A stretch of 64,000 nt of DNA from Paulinella micropora (Eukaryota > Cercozoa > Imbricatea > Euglyphida > Paulinellidae): positions 98,501 through 162,500 of the forward strand of contig WBZZ01002394.1 in NCBI GenBank assembly GCA_019918135.1. Direction: 5' to 3'. The translations under genes were made by a program, and so were the position numbers. The notes below the pieces were generated by a model. It did no database searches. It was not told the DNA's origin and saw only the letters and a program-made list of their open reading frames with translations. This document shows positions 1 through 11,729 of this stretch, one piece after another. Position 1 is the stretch's first letter. Every line of letters starts with the position of its first letter.

Positions 1-2
1 TA

Positions 3-2240
3 GAGGAGGAACGAAATCCATTACCTACTCTTGAAGAAGGAAGGCGAGTATTGCGGAACGCCAAGCTATACTCAGTCATTGATCTGAAGAATGGCTTCTG
101 GCCAATTCCACTGGATGAAAAGTCCAGATGGCTGACTGCATTTGTAGTAGGAATGGAGATATATCAGTGGAAGGTACTTCCGATGGGACTCAAACAGGCC
201 CCGGGACTCTTTCAGAAAGCGATGCAAAGCATGCTGAGTAGCAAATATGATGACCAGACAGAGGGAGGTTTCATGAGGAGAAGAGGACAGAAGGCGGGAG
301 AGTACGCATTTTGTTACATCGATGACATTATCGTGTACTCCAATACGATGGAAGAGCACATCGACCATCTAATAGACATTTTCAGGCGTATCAAACTATT
401 TGGCCTAAAATGTAATTTGAAGAAATGTCAACTCGCAAAGACAAGCGTGACATATTTGGGGTACGAAATCTCTTACAATAGAGTCTCGATATCCAAAGAG
501 AAGAGGGAGGAGATCATGAGCCGGCAGAGGCCGAAGAATCGCACAGAGCTGCACTCATTTCTTGCGATGGCGCAATATTACAGCCAGTTCATACCCAATT
601 GGGGTGCAACTCGGGCTAAGTTGGAGAGAATGATCGACTTCGGTGATTTTGAGAAGTGGGATGATGAAGCCTTAGAAGCGTACAACACGCTCAAAGATCT
701 CATCTACAAAGATCCGAAGGATGGCGGACTCGTGCTGATGATGCCCGACTTTTCGAAGCAATTCGTAGTCGACACAGACGCATCAAAGTTCGCGATCGGC
801 GCAGTCTTACAACAGGAAGATGAGGAGAAAAAGTTGCGCCCGATCATGTTTATAAGTAGAAAGTTGTGCTCGGCGGAGCGAAACTATTGTACGAGACAGA
901 GAGAGGCACTGGCGGTGGTCTGGGCCCTCAAACGGTTGAGAGAGTATTTATGGGGTGGACCTCAGTTTATAGTAAGGACTGATCACCAGAATTTACTATG
1001 GCTGATGAATCATGAACAGACTGGCCGTCTAGCGAGATGGCAGGCATTCTTGTCATGTTTCAATTTTACAATGGTCCATCTACCCGGCAAGCGAAATGTT
1101 GTCGCTGACAGCCTCTCCAGGCTAGAGTTTCACTCAGAAGTGGCAGCTCTCGTATCATCAGCAGAAATGGAGGATCTATCCCCAGACTGCACATACGAAG
1201 TGCATCATATCGAGTCGATGCAGATGGCGAGAGGTGTCCGATATAACCGATCGGGTCTACGTCATAGCCCGCAAGGTCCGGATCATGGGATATGTTGTAC
1301 AGCACATGTCCTCGAGGATGCTGAGTGGTCCTATGAAGCATATGAGAATATGAAGGCGGAGATAAAACAAGAAGAGATTGAGCAAGAAGCATATGCGGAA
1401 CCCCCGCAGGAGAACAAGGAGGAGTTAGACGAAAACCCTGAGAGGATAGGAGTGCAGCTAGAGGATGGGACTATCCACATAGCCTCACCCACTGCATGGA
1501 GACAGCAACAGGCTCTCGATCTGGAGTTCGAAGAGCTAATACAGCTATACAAGAACCCGAACGAGCTGAAAATGACGAAGGAGATTAAGGAGCAACAGAA
1601 GGAGATGGGGTGGAGAGACGGTCTCTTGTGGTACAAAGGCCAACACGGGCGCTATGCATCACAACCAGACAAATGGACTCTCTGGGTTCCTGAGAAACTC
1701 AGACACATCATTTTTGTCGCTGCTCATAACTGCCCACTACTGGCGCACCCGGGCCGACAAAGAACGCATATGTTCATTTCGAGACGATTCTGGTGGAAGA
1801 AGATGAAGGAGAATATTGATGAACAGGTCAATGCATGCATCCCATGCAAGACATCCAAAACACCATTGAAGGCGAATTTTGGCCTGATCGGGACTTTTCC
1901 TTTACACTTAGGAATGTTCGAGTTCTTACACACTGATCATGTAGGACCTTTCCCGGTCACGACGGAAGGTTACAGATACCTTCTAACGGCCATAGACAGA
2001 GCCACCAACTATGTATGGGTGGTCCCAGTCAAAGACGTTACGGGCGAAACAACCAAAAAGGCATGGGTGGAGGCAGCATCCTCGTTTGCCTTTGCTATGA
2101 ATTGCCTACCCTTTACAGCGTTAGGTGGTTCAAAAGGTTCCGTCTCGCCATACCAATTGGTATATGGGCGTGAGCCATCCCAGCCTCACTGCTGCACCCA
2201 AAAGATTCATGGGCAGATCAGGATGAGCTGTTTGGGGTGA
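3..2240 (+). pseudogene. pol: Ty3/gypsy element 1: pol fragment (RT - RNase H - integrase)
   Basis: The frame is open to the left window edge, so the element starts outside. Reverse transcriptase: VIDLKNGF, LPMGLKQAP and the catalytic FCYIDDI near residue 100. RNase H: VVDTDAS, then the conserved Glu in TRQREALAVVWAL, then TDHQNL and DSLSR. Integrase: an HHCC zinc finger (AHNCPLLAH, then CIPC) and the first core Asp in HTDHVGPF. The segment that should carry the second Asp and the Glu is missing: the frame jumps from about 2080 (TTKKAWVEA) to a part matching the end of the core (ALGGSKGSVSPYQLVYG). Element 2 keeps this segment, so an internal deletion is the simplest reading. The frame stops at 2240 and the C-terminal domain continues in another frame. 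The protein belongs to the same lineage as element 2 but is clearly divergent from it. Not functional for integration. Confidence 0.9.
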
Positions 2241-2779
2241 GACTTCGGGCGAAGATGGAGGCGGAGCAAATAGTACAGGCGCATAGGGAGGCGGAGCGCA
2301 GGAAGACTGATGCTGAAGGTGTCAGGCAGGCACACCTGGATCAAGTCAGATTTCAGGTCGGGGATATTGTACTACTGTATCATCCTCAGGTTCCTCAGGG
2401 AGTCAACTCGAAGCTGTTCATCCACTGGAAAGGACCATACCAGATCATGGAACAGATGGGGCCTTTGAATTATAAAATCAGGGGCAGAGGAAAAGTTCAA
2501 ATAGTCAATGTACGAAGGCTGATTAAGTATGATCCCTTCCTACTTGAAGATGAGTCCGTTGATCAAGCACTCAAACGGATGGAGGCTGACTTTAAAGAGG
2601 TCCCACCAATCCGTCAGGAGGATATCTCGGAACGGGATGCCTACAGGGCACCAATTGCGGAGAAGGAGGAGGCTGAGGTGGAGAATAAGCGGGCCACCGA
2701 CCGCAAAAGTGCGGCGGACTCAGACCCAAAAGGGTGGAGTCGAACGTGCCGGAAGGAAAGTTCACGGAGGCGCAAATAA
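2237..2779 (+). pseudogene. pol: Ty3/gypsy element 1: integrase C-terminal domain
   Basis: This continues pol after a frameshift at about 2237. The visible GPY/F module is KLFIHWKGPYQIMEQMG, followed by a VNVRRLIKYDPF segment. The same order is seen after the integrase core of element 2. The domain normally follows the integrase catalytic core and contacts DNA. The tail is rich in Lys, Glu and Arg. No ATG is needed because it is part of a polyprotein. The frame breaks again near 2734. Confidence 0.8.
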
Positions 2780-3348
2780 GGAGAGCGCAAAATGACCTTA
2801 TCTACGACCGACCGAGAAAGGCGATAAGGACGGCACGTTCGCAAGGAGTCCATCAAGAGGGGAGCGATGAAGGAGATCAAGACCCTCGCGCGGGCAATGA
2901 CACTCTCGTTCACCCCAGTTGGAAAGAAGGAGATGCGATTGGACATATTTCATGGGCCAAAGACGCTTTTTACTTGGTGAGGCCTGCGGCTCAACACGTA
3001 GCCGATGACACGCTCTCAGATTTATATCTCATGAGAGTCATGGCAGTACCTCACAAACGCCATACGCGATCGAATCGAATTTCGACTGCGGCACAAATAA
3101 TACAACCAGTCTTACATTTCTGGAGGAGTCTGGATCCAGTGGAAGATCCTAAAGTAAGACAATACCTTCCAGTATATAAATTCGCCAAGAAACTTGAGAC
3201 ATGGGATGATACCATATCTCCCACAGATAAAGATCATACCGCGTGGACCATACAAGCACTACCACGAGGGGTGCTGGACATTCCTTTTGACTTGGCACAA
3301 GGCGCAATCCCTCACAAAATTTGGGACGTCCTCGAACAGTCTACCTAA
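2734..3348 (+). pseudogene. Ty3/gypsy element 1: C-terminal pol extension, function unknown
   Basis: An open frame of about 204 codons overlaps the end of the GPY/F frame and has no ATG start, so I read it as a frameshifted C-terminal extension of pol. The first 60 residues are Arg/Lys/Asp rich. The rest looks folded (WKEGDAIGHISWAKDAFYLV, then LYLMRVMAVPHKR). I do not recognise a family. Element 2 has no equivalent of this length after its GPY/F domain, so it could also be a separate small ORF of element 1. Confidence 0.4.
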
Positions 3349-5065
3349 GACTTAACTTTGGTTGGAGGTCCTCCACCAGGTAAAGGAGTCCGCGCGCGTA
3401 AACGGCGTCTATAGTAAGTATTTTTTTTCTCTAGAAGTATTGTGGACCTGATCGATTGCGAACATAGCATTGATCCAATATCGTCCCGACAACCTTACTT
3501 AGATATTAAAGCTACTACAGCATTCATTCTTCTAGAGATTAACAAGACACAGCTGACAAAAAAAAATGCATTCTATTCTCTTGCTTCGGCAGAGACAGAC
3601 GAGACGGCCACGAAACAGCACCGTTACGGGATCGCTATTTGAGTGAGCGATGGTGTTTCCTGGATACGACCCGCATTAGTACCAGAATGATGATCTCATT
3701 AAAGACTCTACAGTCTAATAAAGAACTGATATATTTTAATAACATGAACTGCTACACCGGATTCCATCGATCTCTACTTGTATCGGCATATCGCAAGGTT
3801 AGGGCGCACTCAACCCAACTTCGGATATAGTCGTCAGACTTGATCACCTGACACTATATTAAATGATACCGATTTATACAAGGGTATGTCTTCACAAAAA
3901 GTAAATGTATTTATGGAAACCGACGACCGGTTATTACATATATATGGAAATGGCGACGTTACATTATTACTAAACCATAAAACATTATACTTGGACATAC
4001 TGCACAAATATCTTATCGACAGAAGAAAGAGGAAGATTTTAATATAGATACTGAATGTGCTAGAGTATATATACGATTGGTACCGGGGCAAGTATAATTG
4101 TTGTTTTATAACGGCTAATTCGTGGGTTGATGTATCTTCATACATAACTCTAAACGAATCTTAGTCAGAAAAGAAATCAGTTCAAAGCGTATTATGTCGG
4201 AAACGAAGTTCCGCCATAAAAAACAGGGAGGGGGTACTGTGGACATCACCCCCCGAATTATCAGGTAAAAAACTTATTTATAGATTTCGTCTGGCCGGAC
4301 ACGTCTGAAATGCCAATTTGATCCTGGTCTTTTGGCGGCTTTTTGTCTTTGCGTCACTGAGCTAATATAACGAGACATCATTCTCATTTTTTGAGGACTG
4401 TGTTTGGTTATATTACCGACTTACTCTTCCATTGAGCTATCGTTGGGGATAGTACACAGCAATTTGAAAAATAGCCACTCCCCTAAACAAAGAAAGAAGG
4501 AAAGGTAGTGGAGGAGTGTAGGAAAGGAGTTGGGGAGGTGTTAGCAGCTTGCAGTGCACAAAAACAACAGTGAAATCTTGCACAGAGGCCATAAAGCGGC
4601 ACGACAAGACACTCGTTGTGTGTACGATTTTGACACCTCAAGCAGTGTGATTGGAGTGTGTAAGGTGCATAGAAAGTGTACTCAGTGGGACAGAAACATT
4701 AGGGGGCTCACTAGTGTGATTGTCGACACATTGTCGAGCCGGAGGAGTGCTTAACAAACACACACAAGGAGAAGGAAAACACCCTTCTATCAATTCTGTC
4801 AACACTCCTACACGCATACCTACACATACCACTCACGAGAAGAATAACCAACAATTACACGCTCTAACTCTTATTTGTACTGCCACAAACACGTAACACA
4901 CACAAACGTTGTTGACACTTCAATACGTGCAACGAGGCAGAAGAAAAACAAACAAACGACACTCATATAGAATCCTATTCCTTTGTCATAAAACCTGTTT
5001 ATACAAACAACACCCATCCCACACCAAAGAAGGTAGCCATCTCACAAAGTGGTGGCACACTGAAC
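3349..5065 (+). other. Noncoding stretch between the two Ty3/gypsy elements
   Basis: No convincing coding frame. From 3349 to 4217 the sequence is AT-rich and probably the untranslated 3' end of element 1. From 4238 to 5065 it is probably LTR and leader sequence; it becomes A+C rich from about 4740 up to the gag start. I could not find a matching second LTR for either element in the window, so element ends are not defined. Confidence 0.5.
4218..4239 (+). promoter_or_regulatory. Candidate polypurine tract and 3' LTR start of element 1
   Basis: A 17-nt all-purine run apart from one C (AAAAAACAGGGAGGGGG) is followed three bases later by TG at 4238. This is the usual layout of a plus-strand primer followed by an LTR that begins with TG. 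It lies downstream of the last pol frame on the same strand. Without a paired LTR the call is only a candidate. Confidence 0.4.
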
Positions 5066-6315
5066 ATGGCGTGGATGGGCTCTAAAACGAGATCATCCAT
5101 CGCTATAAAACTCGACATGTCTGACGAAGCAGACGGTAACGACACTCCCGCCACAGGCGGCGGTTTTATCACTCCCGCAAGGGGAGGAGGAAGAGCACAG
5201 GAGAACCTGTCCCTCGCTCCCCATGGAGAGGGCCCGACAATGGGTTGGTAATTCCGGCTCGTGCAATTCAAACGAAGGTGGTGCTGGACCGATACCGAGG
5301 CCCAGCCGAGGGATGGCCAGGCAACCCTCAAGATGACGAGGACCATGGGACAAACCCAAACGACAACTCGATGCATCTTTTCCCGAATAACATGTACGAG
5401 GAGGCAACTTGGTACAGGTGTATGTTCAAGGAACCCTCGATACAAGGGGCTATTGGATTAATGCATTTGTTCAATCCGAGCCTTACTGCAAATGGTACCG
5501 CTACCATACATCATGTTATGGACCTCTACAGGGTTCTAGCAACCGTGCGTGACTCCTCATTGGACGAAGCGTGGCAGATAAACCACCAAATGTACCCAGC
5601 GCTGCTGAATACCTTATTCGTCGAGAAAAAAGATCTGCAACCCTCTCTCACATTTCCTTTCACACAGGACCCAGATAAAGAACTAGCTACAGACACAAAG
5701 TGGCCCAACTCGGCAGGATTGCTGGTGTTTATCTCGGAGATACAAGCTTGGAATATAGTTTCAGCACGAAACCTGAGTGCTGCAGTTGCCATTTGGAATC
5801 TCACCCTCACAGAGCACAAGAGCTGGAAGAAACAGCTTCTCCCCTCTGAGGACGATTCAACAGCAGCTGCCCAAGCCCGGGACACACTTAACGAGCTGCT
5901 TGATACAATCGAACAGCATCAGTGGACCTGGGTGAGTAGGATGGCAACGAAGTTCAAATACTTCAAGGCCACCATGGTGTTTGAGAAGGCTATTAGAGGT
6001 GGTAAGGCGGTGGAGAAGAAAATCGCTCCCCATCAGGCGGTTAAGCTCTACTGGTGCAACTTCCTCGCTATGTGCAAGTTAGTAGCACAGACCATCAGTG
6101 ACATCCTTCGAATTCGCCTAGCGAACGAGGTTCATGTCACATATGGCAATCATGGCAGAGCAACCGTCGTCCCAGAGGGAACGACATTCGTCTTCTTTCA
6201 CAAGACGGTAGTTGTCCCGCCCCAGGGAAACCAGGGGGGTGGCGGACACAACCGACCTTCAAACACCACGGAAGAACAAAAGAAGCGAACGACAAATTGG
6301 TCGAACGAGCTCTGA
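5066..6315 (+). pseudogene. gag: Ty3/gypsy element 2: gag N-terminal part
   Basis: ATG at 5066 sits in a favourable eukaryotic context (AACATGG). The first frame runs 62 codons to 5251. The main frame follows from 5245 with a shift and covers about 350 codons, ending at 6315 (ATTWYR-like start, ...TNWSNEL end). The protein is largely helical in composition with many Trp, as in capsid-type gag, but I see no diagnostic motif. I assign it to gag from position upstream of the zinc finger and protease. This part exists only once in the window because the duplication starts at 6805. Confidence 0.6.
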
Positions 6316-8018
6316 CTCGGCTCGACAAGGCCACAACTTTTGAGTATGGCAAGTATAACCCGCAAGTCAATATTGATTATGGCGAATGTATCTTGCTTTT
6401 GTTGGGCTATACGTGTCTAGACAGCACGATTGGACAGTTCAGTCTAACCGCTGCTGACACTAAATAGATATTAGCCAACAAAGCCAGTCGTTGGGCATCC
6501 CAAGACTTGTTAACGCATAAGCGGCCACAATGGGATGAGGAAGCGGGTCGATTGATCCAAGGGGGACTACTGAAGCCTCCCAGCCGACCTCATTACCTGC
6601 TCGAACAATTTATAAAGGGGGCCAACTGGGGTTTCATGTGCGACCCTGTTATCGTCGCCGACCTGGTGTCGGCAATTGCATAACATATGTGGGAAGCCGA
6701 TGTGCCACACAACGAAATCGTGGACCTTCCACAAAAGCTGATCACGCCCCTAGTTCGTGCTGATTTGGCGATGTTATTAGTGGCAGTCCTTAAGGGCATC
6801 GATAGAGCAACGACCACCAAAGGCCGAACAACGGGGGAAAGATACATTCGCAACGTCTTGTCACAGGCACAGGATGCCGATGACCGCGCATTCTCGCTTC
6901 AGAGTTTTCGCGTTGACCGATTGGTCGAAGTATCCGCGTGGGATGCAACTTTTGTGAAGAAGATCTTCGGCTCTAAATCGAACAAGGACGAACGTATGCG
7001 GCGGGCAAACATTTTGCTGCAGGCCATGCAGGCTGTAGGATTGTCGTTGCCTGATCATCAGGCCAAGGCAAACGAACCCCAGTTCGACATACTGTCCTTC
7101 GTCACATCCACCTCTTCGGGATTTCATTCTCCACCACCGGTGGGCTTGACATCACCACCTCATACTTGCCAAGCACCACAGTTTACCATGCCCATCTACT
7201 CACCACCGCCCTTACCACCCCCCATGTTACCTCCCACACCACCGCCGGTTAGCCAGACACAAGGGGCCCCGCCCTCACGTCAGCCGGCGACAAAGAAAAA
7301 GAAAACACGTACAATCCCACGGCAAACCAATCAACCTCTCAGCGCATTAGCCATCGACCCTGGTCCGGCTGGATGCCCGTACGGGGTACAGAGGTTAGAC
7401 GACCTTGGCAACCCGCCAACGGTCAAGTCTAATACTTTGTGTGATTACTTTCACCACGCACTGGCTTTTAACTGCTTACCAGAACGTCGATTTTGGGTAA
7501 GGCCCTGCCTCATGGGAAAGTCGTGTCAACGATGGCACACATTCCCGGGCACCCCACAGCACCCAATAGCGATGAGGCGGTATATACACAGATACAAGGC
7601 GGGAGAGTCGAAGGTCAAGAGGCCGGAAGATGGCGATTGGGTGCCCTACCCGAAACAGCAGGCACACATGAACTTGCCATTCCCGGACGTTGATGAACAC
7701 GGACGGGTCTCTCTGATGCCAAACGGGCACGTGGCGAGTTGGTGCGCCGCCTTCGATGCGGAAGCCGAAATGCTCAAGACAAGTTCGCGGCATACATGCC
7801 CGGTCAGGAGACACTCCTCAGCCAGATGGGTAAGCCCACAGCACGCAAACGCAAACGCAAACGCAAGCAACGCGTCACATAAGTTGTGCAGGCCAAGGCC
7901 AGCCAGCAGGACACAAGTCCTGCAAGAAGCGCAAATTCAAGTCCTAGACAATCAACGGAAAGGACACACCCCGGGGCACGTAAGCGGATGCGTTTTGCAC
8001 ACCCGTTGGAAACGATAG
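6300..8018 (+). pseudogene. gag: Ty3/gypsy element 2: gag C-terminal part with CCCH-type zinc finger
   Basis: The reading frame that continues gag passes a TAG at 6465-6467 and a TAA at 6681-6683; the longest open part is 6687-8018. Near 7440-7540 the residues C..C..C..H are arranged as C-x10-C-x10-C-x5-C-x3-H (within LCDYFHHALAF to QRWH), a likely nucleic-acid-binding zinc finger in place of the usual CCHC knuckle. Upstream is a Pro-rich linker (PPPLPPPMLPP) and a basic patch (KKKKTRTIPR). The region presumably packaged element RNA. The frame ends at 8018 and the next frame overlaps from 7886. Confidence 0.6.
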
Positions 8019-8491
8019 CCACCGCAGAGGGTGATGGACTAGTTGTCGGGAAAGGCGCAGTAACAGAAACATTAGTTAATAGGGTGACGGTAACGGAGGC
8101 CACACCAATGCCAGGTCAGGTGACACAAGCCGAGATCGAGTCACCGACGGCTAGGGTTGCTGTGTCTCCACCCGCACCAGTAGCAGATAAGACAGTAAGA
8201 ATGGAGGCTACACCAACGCCAGGTCAGGTGACACAAGTCAGTATCGAGTCACCGACGGCTAGGGTTGCTGTGCCCCCTTCTACACCGCAAGTAGATAGTA
8301 TTGCGGGGCTCTCAGACCCCTCGATCACAGTCTATAGTACTGCTACGGCAGGGGTGAGCGAAGAGATAACAGAGGGGCACAACAGTAGTCGTGGCCGTAC
8401 ACCTTCACCTGAGGGTGACGACCATCCGCAACAATGTACAGGCGGACCTTTACCCATCTCCGCCCGAAGACGATGTCGCACAGGCGGCTAG
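7886..8491 (+). pseudogene. Ty3/gypsy element 2: repetitive gag-protease linker
   Basis: A 201-codon open frame between the zinc finger and the protease. It carries two copies of a block containing PGQVTQ and IESPTARVAV, at about 8094 and 8202 (period 108 nt). Low complexity, rich in Pro, Thr, Val and Ser, so probably an unstructured linker. It connects by frameshifts to its neighbours on both sides. Confidence 0.5.
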
Positions 8492-9410
8492 TGAGGATGA
8501 TGGTAAAATGGACGGGCTAAGTTGCCGTGTCCGCACAGCGGACACCTGCGTAAGCAAGGCAGGTTCCATCCCAGTCGCCTCACTACAGAAAACAGCCCTT
8601 TTTGAGAACAAGGTGATTAACATTAAAGCCAGGGCAAAACAACAAATAGCGCCTCAACGGTCTTTGCTCGGTCGTGGTGTTCGACTAGCCCCGGGAACGG
8701 TGGCCGATTCCGATATTAATCACCCAAATATACCGCATATTGACCATGCATTTCCCCCACACACAAACAACATGTATACTGCGTCGCCATTCACAGCACA
8801 GAATTCTGTAGTGCTCCCGGGCCCACGGGATGGCCCAAGCGTTGCTCCGGCGGTTGTAAGCCAGATGGGACTAACACCCTTGGTGGACCCTGACAAGCTT
8901 GGCGATGCACAACGCCGGATGGCACGCAGGTATGCTGAGATGGAACTGCAACAAGCCCTCATGTCGACAGCCGAACCCCAGGACCTCCCTGCAGCGGAGG
9001 CAAGGGACATTAGCTACATCCGTCTATTTTTGCGGGAGCTCAACGCCCACCTGGACACCGGTAACGATAGCATGGCACAAATCACCTTCGCGGGAAAAAG
9101 ATTTATAGATAAATTCGGAAAGTTATTCGATTTCACGCGCGAGGGGAAGCTCGGATATATCCGGGGTGCTAACGACGGAAGAAGTGCGATCATTGGTCGT
9201 ATTCCGTTGACGGTGGAATTCCCGACTGGCATGACATACACAATACACGTCTTGGTGGTGCCAAATTTCCCGAGAACAATAGTGCTGGGTAAACCTGATC
9301 TGAAGATGATGGAAGCTCAGCTTTTATTGGGCAGGATGTTATTAAGTATGGAAGGGGCCGACATGTGGCAGAATACCCCATACTCAACCCTAGTCCAGAA
9401 CGTCCGGTAG
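8391..9410 (+). pseudogene. pol: Ty3/gypsy element 2: retropepsin-like protease region
   Basis: The frame of about 339 codons holds a candidate aspartic protease near its C-terminus: HLDTGNDS (active-site D-T-G, about residue 222) and, some 80 residues on, PRTIVLGKPDL, matching the ILG-D element that ends retropepsins. Such a protease would mature the polyprotein. It lies between gag and RT as expected. Unit 2 differs by one substitution (Gly to Cys near 8819). The flanking N-terminal part is unassigned. Confidence 0.65.
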
Positions 9411-9534
9411 ATCACCCGTATAGGGGGAGAGCGCAGGTGACCTTGATCCCACCCGCACCCCCCATACCGCATGATATACGGACTCAGCAGCGTGCTACGC
9501 CCGCCGCAGTGGCACAGCATGGGTATACACGAAT

Positions 9535-10680
9535 GTTTATGTCCCGGAGCTGACCGGCCCATGGGCGGGCTTCGAGGATTTAGCAGCTGAGCGCGAGGCC
9601 CAAATCTTGCTGCTGCGGAAGCAGGATGAATCATGGCACGGCTTTGACCAAACCTACCTATATGGGGGTGGGCAGAAACGGCCACATGAATTCATAAGGG
9701 TCAAATCGAGCTTGGTTTTCCATTCATCTAAACGCCTCACAGAGGACGATAATGTGATGGAAAAGTTAAAACTATGGTATAAGGGATCGGAGTCCATACA
9801 GCCCGAGAACTTATCGAAGGTGCCGAAACTCCTGGCTGACAGGTTGGATCGGGGCGAAGACATCACCATTATACTCCCGATACACCCCACCGTGATGTGG
9901 TGGAGGGATGTATTGAATAGGGTGGTCGATGACCCAATACCGATACCTAGCCGACAGGCTAAACCACTCATGGCATTACGATTAGGATCAAGGCAGGATG
10001 GTCTGGCATACAGAACCAAACTACTGACCCGAAAGGTGGATGACATGCGGGAGATTGCCTTTCAGATCTTTCCGGGGTTCTTTCACAAGTCGGCAGCGAA
10101 ACAATACGCCGATATGTTAGTAGAACTTCAGGAATTTGCAACATGGGACAACCAGTCCACCACGCGATAATCAGGCAGGGACGCGAAGGATGAGGTTGAG
10201 GATCCGGACTCCATCTTAGAGTACCCGGATGACCCGAGAGACCAGAAGCCGGTCGAAGAGATCATCGACGAGGTCGTGGCGCGACAGTCAGGGTCACCAG
10301 ACTTTGTTCGGGATCTCAAGGCTCAGTTTCTGAAGAATAAAACACTTTTTGGACCCCTTGTAGCCGGCGGCGTGACGCACACTGCTGCTAAGATAGAGCG
10401 ACAAGTGGGACAGACGATGCCTCGTCTCCGCGGATCGCGCCTCAGTTACAAGGAGGAGCAGATCTGCGAGGAAATGATCCAAGCTATGTTGGCTAAACGG
10501 CTAATAGAACCGTCATGGTCGGAGTACCGATCACCAGTTTGCCAAAGCCGGATGGCAAGCAACGATTTTGCATCAATTACACAAGGCTCAATAAGATCAT
10601 CAAGAGCGTTGAGGCACCAATCCCCCGTATGCGGGATGGCCTCAACCGACTCCGGGATGCTAAGTTCTTTACAAAGCTAG
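9535..10680 (+). pseudogene. pol: Ty3/gypsy element 2: spacer domain and RT N-terminus
   Basis: One reading frame interrupted by an in-frame TAA at 10168-10170. The first 200 codons (VPELTGPWAGFEDLAAE...) have no family I recognise. After the stop comes an acidic segment (DPRDQKPVEEIIDEVV) and the usual lead-in to RT (EEMIQAMLAKRLIEPSWSEY). At about 10540 the frame slips: the RT continues with SLPKPDGKQRFCINYTRLN in another frame. Both units share the stop and the slip, so they are old. Confidence 0.7.
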
Positions 10681-11729
10681 ACTTGAAGAATGGATTCTGG
10701 AACATCCCTTTGGATGTGGAGAGTCGGGCACTGACGGCCTTCGCCGTCGGCGGGAGACTGTACCAGTGGACAGTCCTCCCGATGGGATTGAAAACCGCCC
10801 CGGCTATCTGTCAGGATTGCATGAATCAAGCTCTGTCCGACCCGAAGTACGGTGATCCGAAGTTCACAGAAACTTACGGACATACAAACCAGTATAGCTT
10901 TTGTTACATCGATGATATCGTTATTTATTCAAAGACAGAAGCGCAGCACCTGGCTCACGTGTCGGACATCTTGAGACGCCTAGAAGCCTTCGGCCTCAGG
11001 TTGAACCTAGAGAAGTGTTCGTTTGCTAAGGACCACATCGATTATTTAGGGTACAGAGTCAAGGATGGGGTAAGTGTTGAAGCCGGAGAAGAGGGACGCT
11101 ATCCGTTCCCTTCCACGCCAAACACACGCACAGCGCTGCACTCCTTCCTCTGTATGGCACAGGTGTATTCGGAATTTATCCCGAACTTCCAGGACTTTGT
11201 CAAACCATTACGGGACTTCTGCCTTCACGGCGACCCGGATGGCGAATGGCCGCCAAAGGCGGCGGAGGTATACACAAAGCTAAAGGAGGCGTTGACACGA
11301 GACCCCCTCACAGAGGGCGGATCGGTCTTGGTTCTCCCCGACATTGAGAAGCGTTTTGTTGTAGCAACCGACGCGTCGAAATACGCGGTCGGGACCGTCT
11401 TGCAACAATACGATTCTGACCACAAACAGTTGAGACCGATCATGTTCGTCAGCAAGAAGTTGACGCCCGAACAAGTCAACTACTGCACCAGACAACGCGG
11501 AGCGTTGGCGATAGTTTGGGCGTTCAGTCGGCTGAGGGAGTACTTGTGGGGTGCTCCGAACATATTGGTTCAAACAGATCACGCCAACCTTAGATGGCTC
11601 ATGACCGAGAACATACGGGACGACTGGCCCGATGGCAGTCGGAGCTGGCCTTGTATGATTTCACCATCGAGTACATTAAAGGTAAAGAAAATACGGTCCC
11701 AGATAGCCTATCACGGATGCCTCGGGTGA
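10515..11729 (+). pseudogene. pol: Ty3/gypsy element 2: reverse transcriptase and RNase H (unit 1)
   Basis: RT blocks in order: PKPDGKQRFCINY, TKLDLKNGFWNIPL, LPMGLKTAP, FCYIDDIVIYS (catalytic YIDD) and YLGYRV. RNase H follows: VVATDASKYAVGTVL, TRQRGALAIVWAF, QTDHANL. Element 1 and most relatives have Glu where this copy has Gly in RQRGAL, so the RNase H catalytic Glu is probably lost. A G is missing at about 11605 compared with unit 2, which throws the last part out of frame. RNase H then continues in the frame starting at 11594. Confidence 0.9.

Noticed and set aside
1066-1392. Minus-strand frame inside Ty3 element 1
   Set aside because: Shadow of the pol frame; no motif and antisense to a recognised protein.
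3349-5065. A matched LTR pair for either Ty3 element
   Set aside because: I compared the region after 4238 with sequence after 13949 and before 5066 and saw no direct repeat of LTR size. Only a polypurine tract plus TG start can be pointed out.
10515-10560. Programmed frameshift between the RT lead-in and RT
   Set aside because: No slippery heptamer is evident at the overlap and other frame breaks in the element are clearly lesions, so decay is simpler.
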